From: Roseobacter sp.
GTDB taxonomy: Bacteria; Pseudomonadota; Alphaproteobacteria; Rhodobacterales; Rhodobacteraceae
DNA length: 7,427 nt
NCBI GenBank assembly: GCA_024636425.1
Contig: JAGXHB010000096.1
Coordinates: forward strand, 1-7,427
Direction: 5' to 3'
Shown here: in pieces, positions 1 through 5,917 of the stretch
How positions within the stretch are numbered: the stretch's first letter is position 1
Layout of the letters: the number at the start of each line of letters is the position of its first letter
The notes under the pieces: model-generated
Seen by the model: only the letters and a program-made list of their open reading frames with translations
Database searches by the model: none
Told to the model about the DNA's origin: nothing
Made by a program: the position numbers and the translations under genes

Positions 1-22
1 CCCAAACCAAACCGCAACCATC

Positions 23-39
23 CGTTGATCTTTCGTTGA
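23..39 (+). promoter_or_regulatory. Candidate PhoP/OmpR-type direct-repeat operator
   Basis: CGTTGA occurs at 23-28 and again at 34-39, separated by five bases, giving an exact 11-bp period. PhoP-type regulators of the OmpR family are known to bind two hexamers spaced this way (GTTTA-like half-sites with an N5 spacer). The repeat ends about 28 nt before the first gene of an operon that encodes such a regulator, which fits autoregulation. No convincing -35/-10 pair could be placed around it: CATAGT at 52-57 is a possible -10, but no -35 sits at a good distance. Assignment rests on spacing and position only. Confidence 0.4.
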
Positions 40-67
40 GGTCGGATCGGGCATAGTCTTTCATGTT

Positions 68-409
68 ATGATGACTCGATTTCTGAACGCGACCTTCTTG
101 ATACTTTTGCTCGGGTTGTCCTGCGCGGCGCTGGCGCAGGGTGGCCCGCGCGGGGTGGATGTGCCCGTTCCGGAACTGTCACTGCCGCAGATTTCCGAAC
201 GGATTGCCGGCAGGTTTCGAGGGCGGCTGCTTTCGGTGCGGCTTGACCGGCCAAAACCTCATGAGCGGGAGTTTGGGACCGATGTGGTCTATGCGGCCGA
301 ATTTCTCACGCCCGCCGACAATCTGCTCACGATCCGACTTGATGGTGATACGGGAATGTTTCTGCTGGTGGAGGGGGTCGGGCTGACCGACGCGAGGATA
401 AGACCATGA
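68..409 (+). CDS. Exported PepSY-like protein of a two-component operon
   Basis: Encodes 113 residues. Residues 1-23 form a signal peptide: a short charged start, a hydrophobic core (about 9-20) and an ALA cleavage motif followed by Gln24. The mature part of about 90 residues has the PepSY pattern: a helix-like stretch (38-49), then strands with LLSVRLD at 54-60, a Tyr-rich strand near 73-79, and LTIRLDGDTGMFLLVEG near 87-103, where DGDTG resembles the usual D-x-x-T-G turn. Small periplasmic PepSY proteins often sit beside PhoP/PhoQ-like pairs and may modulate the sensor; that role is inferred here. Two tandem ATG codons (68 and 71) could start it, and neither has a strong Shine-Dalgarno sequence. 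The stop overlaps the next start in ATGA (406-409), so translation is probably coupled to the regulator. Confidence 0.8.
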   Translation: MMTRFLNATFLILLLGLSCAALAQGGPRGVDVPVPELSLPQISERIAGRFRGRLLSVRLDRPKPHEREFGTDVVYAAEFLTPADNLLTIRLDGDTGMFLLVEGVGLTDARIRP

Positions 410-1071
410 AGATACTGGTGATCGAAGATGATGCGCGCTTGCGGACAGGTCTTGCTGGCGCGTTGGAGGATGCGGGATTTCTGGTAGAGTCTACGGGAGA
501 CGGGGAAGAGGGCGAATATCTGGGTGCCACCGAAACCTATGCGGCGGCTGTCGTGGATCTGGGTTTGCCGGGCATGACGGGTCTCGACATTCTGACGCAG
601 TGGCGAAACGCTGGTAATGAAATCCCCGTGCTGGTTCTGACGGCGCGCGGCGACTGGACCGACAAGATCGCTGGGTTTCGCAGTGGTGCCGATGATTACG
701 TGGTCAAACCCGCACGGACCGAAGAAGTTGTCCTGCGGATCCAGACAATCCTGCGCCGCGCGTCGGGCCACGCCCGCGTAGAGATACAAGCGCGCGGTCT
801 TGTTCTCGACACCCAGACGGGCCTGGTGACACTGAACGGGGCTGCACTGCGCTTGACGGCGTTCGAACATCGGCTGCTGACGCTTTTGATGCACAAGAAA
901 GACCGCGTGGTCAGCCGGACAGAGATGTCTGAAAACCTTTATGGGAGCGCGGCAGACCGCGATTTCCGATCGCTCGAGGTCATCATCGGTCGGTTGCGGC
1001 GCAAACTGGGTGCGGACCGTATCGAAACCCGTCGGGGCGAAGGCTATCGCCTTGTTGACGGCGCTGCATGA
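406..1071 (+). CDS. OmpR/PhoP-family DNA-binding response regulator
   Basis: Encodes 221 residues, the normal length for the OmpR class. The receiver domain covers about 1-118: acidic pocket Asp8/Asp9, phospho-acceptor Asp51 in VVDLGLPGMTG, switch Thr79 in VLTAR, and Lys101 in the DDYVVKP motif. A winged-helix DNA-binding domain follows (about 125-219), with LTAFEHRLL at 150-158 and the recognition helix region SLEVIIGRLRRKLG (189-202), ending in the usual RGEGYRL. All catalytic residues are present, so it should be phosphorylated by the kinase encoded next. Start ATG at 406 is preceded by an AGGA stretch and overlaps the PepSY-like gene by 4 nt; its stop overlaps the kinase start by 4 nt. 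Targets cannot be read from the window, apart from a possible operator upstream of its own operon. Confidence 0.95.
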   Translation: MKILVIEDDARLRTGLAGALEDAGFLVESTGDGEEGEYLGATETYAAAVVDLGLPGMTGLDILTQWRNAGNEIPVLVLTARGDWTDKIAGFRSGADDYVVKPARTEEVVLRIQTILRRASGHARVEIQARGLVLDTQTGLVTLNGAALRLTAFEHRLLTLLMHKKDRVVSRTEMSENLYGSAADRDFRSLEVIIGRLRRKLGADRIETRRGEGYRLVDGAA

Positions 1072-2366
1072 CCGCGCCCGGTTGGCCGCGCAGCCTGTTG
1101 TGGCGTTTCGTCTTGCTCTCGGGTCTGTGGATTGCGCTGGCGCTTGGCGGTGGTTGGATCGTCATCGGGGGCGTGCTGGACCGCTTTGTCGTCGCCCGGT
1201 TCGAAGCCGGACTTGACGCGACGGCGGAGGGGCTGATCTCACGACTGACACCAGCAGAGGGTGAGCTTGTCCTCGATGCGCCACTGGCCGATCCGCGATT
1301 TGCAAGGCCGCTTTCGGGGTGGTTCTGGCAGGTCGAGACAGGGGGTGGCGTGTCCTTGGTCTCGGAATCGCTCTTTCTTGAAACGCTCTTGCCGCCTTAT
1401 GACGTGGGGCCGGACGGGCAGGGCCTGCTGGCGCAGCTTCGCACGGTCACGGTGCCGGGTGTCGAAGGATCAGTTGGCATTGTCGTCACGGCACCGCGCA
1501 AAGAGGTGATGGCGGCATTGGGACAGGTGCGCCAACCTCTCTTCTGGTCGCTGGCCGCACTGGGTGCAGGGTTGGTGCTGCTGGCAATGGTGCAAGGGCG
1601 CATGGCTCTGTCCGGGTATCGCCATATCGGCGCGGGGATCGCCGCGATCCGGGCGGGGACCGCGGAACGTCTGCCGCGCCGTGGTCTGGCAGAGGTTGAT
1701 GCCCCTGTGGACGAGGTCAACACGCTGCTGGACCGGAACCGGGCCGTGATTGCGCGTTCCCGTGAACATGTCGGCAATCTGGCACATGCGCTCAAGACAC
1801 CCCTTGCCGCCTTGATGAACGATGCCCGCCCCGGAAGCGATGGGGCCGTCGCCGCTGATCGCATGGACCGGCTGATCCGGTATCACCTGCGCCGCGCGCG
1901 CACTGCCGGTGCAGCGCGGCTTTTGGGCGCGCGCACGCCGGTTCTGGATGTCGTGGAGGATATCGCTCTGGTGTTGCGGGGGCAGGCGGCGGAGCGCGCT
2001 ATCGCTATCGGCGTGGACGTACCCGAAGGACTGGTGTTTGCCGGAGAGCGAGAGGATCTGGAGGATATTACGGGCAACCTGATGGAAAACGCCGTGCAGT
2101 GGGCAAATAGCCGTGTTGAGGTTTACGCGGAAGGGTCGGGAGATTCTGTGCATCTCACCATCAAGGACGACGGCCCGGGCATCGGGGCAGAGCATCTTGA
2201 AAAAGTGCTTCGTCGGGGCGGGCGATTGGACGAGAGCGTTTCGGGCAGCGGTCTTGGCCTCGGGATCGTGTCCGATCTCGTTGCACTCAACGATGGCGAC
2301 CTGACATTTGGTGCGGCACCCGACAGCGGCTTATGCGTGGAAGTACGTCTGCCGCGCGCGCAGTAA
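1068..2366 (+). CDS. PhoQ-like membrane sensor histidine kinase
   Basis: Encodes 432 residues. Two membrane helices (about 11-33 and 157-175) flank a periplasmic sensor of about 120 residues containing DPRFARPLSGWFWQVE (75-90), a motif I associate with PhoQ-like kinases of alphaproteobacteria. A HAMP-like linker follows (about 176-230). The H box is HVGNLAHALKTPLAAL with phospho-acceptor His240; the ATPase domain has the N box (Asn337 and Asn341 in NLMENA), G1 box DDGPG (367-371) and G2 box GSGLGLG (393-399). All are intact, so it should be an active kinase for the adjacent regulator. The signal is unknown; PhoQ relatives sense divalent cations, pH or envelope stress. Its start overlaps the regulator stop (ATGA, 1068-1071) with no clear ribosome site, so translation is probably coupled. 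Confidence 0.93.
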   Translation: MTAPGWPRSLLWRFVLLSGLWIALALGGGWIVIGGVLDRFVVARFEAGLDATAEGLISRLTPAEGELVLDAPLADPRFARPLSGWFWQVETGGGVSLVSESLFLETLLPPYDVGPDGQGLLAQLRTVTVPGVEGSVGIVVTAPRKEVMAALGQVRQPLFWSLAALGAGLVLLAMVQGRMALSGYRHIGAGIAAIRAGTAERLPRRGLAEVDAPVDEVNTLLDRNRAVIARSREHVGNLAHALKTPLAALMNDARPGSDGAVAADRMDRLIRYHLRRARTAGAARLLGARTPVLDVVEDIALVLRGQAAERAIAIGVDVPEGLVFAGEREDLEDITGNLMENAVQWANSRVEVYAEGSGDSVHLTIKDDGPGIGAEHLEKVLRRGGRLDESVSGSGLGLGIVSDLVALNDGDLTFGAAPDSGLCVEVRLPRAQ

Positions 2367-2378
2367 GGAACCCGCCTT

Positions 2379-2393
2379 GCGCGAGTAGCGCGC
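2379..2393. terminator. Weak GC hairpin in the convergent gap
   Basis: The 64-bp gap between the convergent kinase gene and the 107-aa membrane protein gene holds a perfect 5-bp stem, GCGCG (2379-2383) and CGCGC (2389-2393), with an AGTAG loop. There is no T-run on either side, so it is not a standard intrinsic terminator; it may be chance in GC-rich DNA or part of a Rho-dependent end. Nothing else was recognised in the gap. Confidence 0.15.
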
Positions 2394-2430
2394 TGAAATC
2401 GGTCCAGTGTGGCAAGAGGGAAATGCCATG

Positions 2431-2754
2431 TCATCCGCAGGGGCCGGACACGGCCACCGGAAGCAGCGTCCAAAGCGTCGATATCAGACCTGCGCAAGAT
2501 GTGGCGAGGCTTGTTCTGTGAATGAAAGTATCATGCGAACGGAAGCGTCGGGAGCGCAATGCCATCAGCATGGCACCCTGCGCAAGCAGTGCAATGAGCC
2601 ACGAGACGAGCAGCAGCCATCGGAAAAGCGACATCCCAGGCAGGGCAACGTTGGACCAGCCCAAGGCGCAGCCCAGACCGTGAAGCGCGTAAATTGCACT
2701 GAAACTGGCGAGCCAGACCAGCAAAGGGAACAGGATGCGCAGCAGGTTTTTCAC
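2431..2754 (-). CDS. Small three-helix membrane protein of the oxidase cluster, function unknown
   Basis: Encodes 107 residues from a GTG start whose GTGA overlaps the stop of the oxidase I+III gene by 4 nt. Three hydrophobic segments are visible: about 5-30, 44-66 and 83-103. Notable residues are the stretch YALHGLGCALGW at 22-33, a basic loop (RSRRFRSHD, 67-75), and a C-terminal Leu-Pro-Val...Pro-Cys ending at 106. No known family was recognised with certainty. Similar small membrane proteins follow fused oxidase genes in other alphaproteobacterial clusters as far as I recall, so a fourth subunit or assembly factor is plausible but inferred. A longer in-frame reading upstream to 3156 lies inside the oxidase gene and is rejected because the extension is a Cys/Arg/Pro-rich shadow frame. 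Confidence 0.75.
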   Translation of the reverse strand: MKNLLRILFPLLVWLASFSAIYALHGLGCALGWSNVALPGMSLFRWLLLVSWLIALLAQGAMLMALRSRRFRSHDTFIHRTSLATSCAGLISTLWTLLPVAVSGPCG

Positions 2755-5234
2755 AGCGCCATCCCCGGCAAATGCGCGGCCAGCAGGCTTAGCACCGTGA
2801 TCGCGCACAGGTAGTCCGACCAAAGCCCGACCACACTGAACCCGGATTGACGTCGCGCCGATGTGAAGCCGCGGCGGACCTGCAGGATCAGGAAGCCCTG
2901 CATCAGCCCGACAAGCAGGGCATGGGCCAACCCGTAGGCACCAAGGATGAAAAGGGTCGCGGCGTAAGCATGACCGTCGGGTGGTGGCAGACGGAACAAC
3001 AGTAGGGCGAAAACTATCACCGTGACAACAGTCGCCAACAGCGCCGGTACAAGGGCTAGTTGGGGGGACGTGCCGTTGCGATTGCGGCGTGTGCCGACCC
3101 GCAGCGCAATCGACCCCACAAGCGCCGCGCCGATCCCAAGCCCCAGTTCCGCCCATGACGGATCAAGCCACTCCGCAGGGGGCCAACCCGGTGCCACCGT
3201 CCACAAGAACGCATAGCCAAAAAGCAGCGAGCCGAAGAAGGTGGCGTTGGCCACCAGCAGGAAAGTGGAACCCCACCAGCCCGGCGATCTGTCTGTCTCG
3301 GATGCCAGAGGCAGTGTCACACCGCGACCTGCATCCTGCGCACCTTGATCGGTGCGCGACCCCAGTTGCCAGACCCAGACAAGCGCCAGCGCCGCCACGC
3401 CTGCCAGTGCCAGCGGCGTGATCCAGAAGAGCTTGAGCAGGATGGACAGGAAGAACGCGCCGGTCACCGCCGCCATCAGGATCGGCAGCCGCGTGTTGCC
3501 GGGATAGACCACGACCGCTTCGGGCCGTCCGGTGGCGATATCGACCATCAACGTCTCGCGGCGGCCTGCTTTGGGCTCCCCCAGATAGCCTTCGCCCTTG
3601 GCAAGACGGTTGGGCAGATCTGGATCGCCAGCGAAAGGGTCACGGTTTCTGATTTCGGGCAAACTTGCAAAATTATAGGACGGCGGGGGCGACATGCTGG
3701 CCCATTCCAAGGTGCCGGCCTGCCACGGGTTGCGTCTGCCGCGCATGGCCACGAAAGCATGGATGATGATGTCGACCAGCACCATCGCGAGGCCGATTGC
3801 CATGACGAAGCTGCTGACGGAGGAGATGAAGTTGATCACGCCCCAGCCAGTGTCCGCGTCATAGGTTTCGATCCTGCGCCGCTGGCCCATCAGGCCGACC
3901 CAGTGCATCGCCATGAAGGTGCCATGAAACCCGACGAAAATCAGTGCGAATGCCAGCTCGCCCAATCGAAAAAGGCGTTTGCGCCCGCTTAGCAGAGGTA
4001 GCCAGTAGTAGATGCCGGCCAGCATCGGGAAGACAAAGCCGCCAAAAAGCACATAATGCAAATGCGCGGTAATGAAGGCGGTGTCATGAGCCTGCCAGTC
4101 GAAAGGCACGACAGCGACCATCACGCCGGTAAGCCCGCCGATCACGAAAGTGACGAAAAACCCGAGGATATGCAGCATGGGCATATGCAGTTCGGGTCGC
4201 CCCTTCCACAGGGTTCCGATCCAGGCGAAGACCTGCACGCCCGTCGGCACCGCCACTAGCGTCGACGCGGCGGAGAAGAACGCCAGCCCCATATGCGGAA
4301 TGCCGGTCGTGAACATGTGGTGCACCCAAAGCCCGAAGCTGAGGAACGCCAGCGCCACCGCTGACGCCACGATCCAGCCGTAGCCCAACAGGGTTGTGCG
4401 TGCCATCACCGGGATCACGGTCGAGATTATACCGGCGGCGGGCAGGAAGATGATATAGACCTCCGGATGCCCAAAAAGCCAGAACAGGTGCTGCCAGAGC
4501 AGGCTGTCCCCCCCCAGATCCGCCTGAAAGAACGGCAGACCAAAAGCGCGTTCGACCTCAAGCAGGACCGACCCGAGGATCAGCGGCGGGAAGCCGGTAA
4601 GGATCATCAGCGAGGTGACCAGCGCGTACCACGCAAAGATCGGCATCTTGTCCAGCGACATGCCCGGAGCGCGATATTTCAGGATCGAGACAGTAAATTC
4701 GACGGCTGCACAGATCGCAGAAATCTCTACGAAGGTGATGCCGATCAACCAGAAGTCGGTGTTGATGCCGGGCGAGTGCAGCGGGCCTGTGAGCGGCGGA
4801 TACATGAACCAGCCGCCGTCGGGCGCGATCCCGAAAAGCATCGCCACCAGCAGCATCGACCCACCGAAAGCGTAGCACCAATAGCCATAGGCGGTGAGCC
4901 GCGGGAAAGCGAGGTCGCGGGTGCCCAGCATCTTGGGCAGCAGGTAGATCGCCAGCCCCTCGAACGCCGGAATGGCAAAGAGGAACATCATGATGGTGCC
5001 GTGCATGGTGAAGAACTGGCTGAAGGCACCCGCATCGACAAAGGCAGAGTCCGGCGTAGCCAGTTGGGCGCGGATCAACATCGCGAGCACACCGCCGACA
5101 AAGAAGAAGAAGAAGGCAGTAAACAGGAACATCCGCCCGAGGTCGGAATGGTTCACACTGCTGGTCCAGCCCTTCCAGCCCGGTTCAGAAGACCAGATCG
5201 CCTCAAGCTTGCGGTGACGGCGCAGCGCGTTCAT
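2751..5234 (-). CDS. ctaD: Haem-copper oxidase subunit I+III fusion
   Basis: Encodes 827 residues. Residues 1 to about 520 are subunit I, with haem a ligands His78 and His393, haem a3 ligand His391, CuB ligands His256, His305 and His306, cross-linking Tyr260 and the type-A1 Glu258 in GHPEVY. Residues of about 520-580 are a soluble linker (MSPPPSYNF..., DPFAGDPDLP). Residues of about 582-827 are subunit III, with STFLLVANATFF at 656-667. The enzyme should reduce oxygen to water in the inner membrane. Oddities: Gln334 replaces the K-channel Lys of PTGxK; Ile96, Thr114, Ala115 and Glu179 occupy D-channel Asn positions while Asp107 is kept; Asn663 replaces the subunit III Glu of VSEVMFF. Start ATG 5234 has GGAGG (5242-5246) seven bases ahead and overlaps the subunit II stop (ATGA). 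An ATG at 5264 is ten codons upstream and less likely. Confidence 0.95.
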   Translation of the reverse strand: MNALRRHRKLEAIWSSEPGWKGWTSSVNHSDLGRMFLFTAFFFFFVGGVLAMLIRAQLATPDSAFVDAGAFSQFFTMHGTIMMFLFAIPAFEGLAIYLLPKMLGTRDLAFPRLTAYGYWCYAFGGSMLLVAMLFGIAPDGGWFMYPPLTGPLHSPGINTDFWLIGITFVEISAICAAVEFTVSILKYRAPGMSLDKMPIFAWYALVTSLMILTGFPPLILGSVLLEVERAFGLPFFQADLGGDSLLWQHLFWLFGHPEVYIIFLPAAGIISTVIPVMARTTLLGYGWIVASAVALAFLSFGLWVHHMFTTGIPHMGLAFFSAASTLVAVPTGVQVFAWIGTLWKGRPELHMPMLHILGFFVTFVIGGLTGVMVAVVPFDWQAHDTAFITAHLHYVLFGGFVFPMLAGIYYWLPLLSGRKRLFRLGELAFALIFVGFHGTFMAMHWVGLMGQRRRIETYDADTGWGVINFISSVSSFVMAIGLAMVLVDIIIHAFVAMRGRRNPWQAGTLEWASMSPPPSYNFASLPEIRNRDPFAGDPDLPNRLAKGEGYLGEPKAGRRETLMVDIATGRPEAVVVYPGNTRLPILMAAVTGAFFLSILLKLFWITPLALAGVAALALVWVWQLGSRTDQGAQDAGRGVTLPLASETDRSPGWWGSTFLLVANATFFGSLLFGYAFLWTVAPGWPPAEWLDPSWAELGLGIGAALVGSIALRVGTRRNRNGTSPQLALVPALLATVVTVIVFALLLFRLPPPDGHAYAATLFILGAYGLAHALLVGLMQGFLILQVRRGFTSARRQSGFSVVGLWSDYLCAITVLSLLAAHLPGMAL

Positions 5235-5896
5235 GGTGTTTCCTCCGCAACGAAAGCGGCCCAACCGGCCGCATCATGAGCCTCGACCGTGAAGACATGG
5301 CGGCTGTAGCCTTCGCCGTTATACTCGGCGGTGACACCACGGTAGGTGCCGGGGGCGTCGGCCTCGATCCGCAGGACGTTGACGTGGCCGGGAATGGCGT
5401 CCAGCTTGCCGGCAAGCCGTGGCACCCAGAAGCTGTGGACAACGTCCGTGCTGGTGATTGCCACGTCGACAGGCCGTCCGGCAGGGATATGCAGCAGGTT
5501 CTCGGTGAAGTAGCCGGGGCGGTCGTCATAGGCGAAACGCCATGCCCATTGCCGGGCCTCGGCTTCGACCCGCACCAAATCTGCTGCGGCGCGTGGCATC
5601 AGCCGTTCGCCTGCGACAAGACCGTAAGCCAGCAGCGCCGCGAGGACGGCCATGGAGAAACCCAAACCTAGGCCGAGGATCCAGACTTTCTCGCTGCGCG
5701 CGTCGTCTACTGCGGGCCGGCGCACGCGAAAGGCCGCGATGACGAGCCCCGCCATCAAGAAAAGGATCAGGCCCGCGCCGATCAGCATCACCCACCAGAG
5801 CGTCGCGATGGCCCGCGCCGCCGGACCGGCCGGATCGACCACCGAAAGATCGCCGCTGCAACCAATCAGCAGGCTGAACGTTGTCCCTGCACCAAT
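5231..5896 (-). CDS. coxB: Haem-copper oxidase subunit II lacking the CuA site
   Basis: Encodes 221 residues if started at ATT 5896. It reads as a lipoprotein signal ending in LLIGC (lipid Cys13), two membrane helices (about 30-56 and 72-95), then the periplasmic cupredoxin domain with QWAWRF (116-121), HSFWVPRLAGKLDAIPG (154-170) and the former CuA loop at 187-202. In that loop only Glu191 matches: Thr189 and Asn193 stand where the two CuA cysteines belong, Tyr197 replaces the second His and His200 the Met. His154 is kept. CuA should therefore be absent, as in quinol oxidase subunit II (CyoA, QoxA). No in-frame ATG, GTG or TTG lies between GTG 6022 (inside the opposite-strand gene) and GTG 5842, which is past the lipobox. 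ATT 5896 is my best guess; 5842 is the conservative alternative. The stop overlaps the fusion gene start by 4 nt. Confidence 0.85.
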   Translation of the reverse strand: MGAGTTFSLLIGCSGDLSVVDPAGPAARAIATLWWVMLIGAGLILFLMAGLVIAAFRVRRPAVDDARSEKVWILGLGLGFSMAVLAALLAYGLVAGERLMPRAAADLVRVEAEARQWAWRFAYDDRPGYFTENLLHIPAGRPVDVAITSTDVVHSFWVPRLAGKLDAIPGHVNVLRIEADAPGTYRGVTAEYNGEGYSRHVFTVEAHDAAGWAAFVAEETP

Positions 5897-5902
5897 CCTA
5901 CG

Positions 5903-5908
5903 AAGGAG
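5903..5908 (+). promoter_or_regulatory. Ribosome binding site of the DUF2231 gene
   Basis: AAGGAG lies nine bases before the ATG at 5918, a strong Shine-Dalgarno match that fixes the start of the DUF2231 gene. On the other strand the same bases fall in the short stretch where the start of subunit II should be, so initiation signals of the two divergent genes are squeezed together. Confidence 0.75.
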
Positions 5909-5917
5909 CCTGCCCCG

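Noticed and set aside
25..57. Possible sigma-70 promoter using TTGATC or TTGAGG with CATAGT
   Set aside because: The spacers are about 21 and 10 bp, outside the usual range, so no promoter is called.
289..894. 201-codon minus-strand open frame opposite the response regulator
   Set aside because: Antisense to an intact regulator and part of the PepSY-like gene; no motif or ribosome site.
1470..2195. 241-codon minus-strand open frame opposite the sensor kinase
   Set aside because: It lies wholly inside a kinase with every catalytic box intact; its product shows no domain.
2755..3156. Extension of the 107-aa protein to an upstream ATG at 3156
   Set aside because: The extra 134 residues lie inside the subunit III coding region in another frame and look like shadow sequence; the GTG at 2754 with a 4-nt overlap fits the pattern of its neighbours.
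3345..3992. 215-codon plus-strand open frame opposite the subunit I/III linker
   Set aside because: A shadow of the fusion gene: low-complexity, His/Gln/Arg-rich product with no recognisable domain or ribosome site.
4467..5279. 270-codon plus-strand open frame opposite the oxidase gene
   Set aside because: It is antisense to a firmly identified subunit I, its product is rich in Arg, Gln, Glu and His with no family signature, and long stop-free antisense frames are expected in GC-rich genes.
5231..5896. Subunit II as a pseudogene because of lost CuA ligands and missing start
   Set aside because: The frame is intact to its stop, the rest of the cupredoxin domain and both membrane helices are well kept, and the stop is coupled exactly to the fusion gene with a strong ribosome site, which points to a functional variant.
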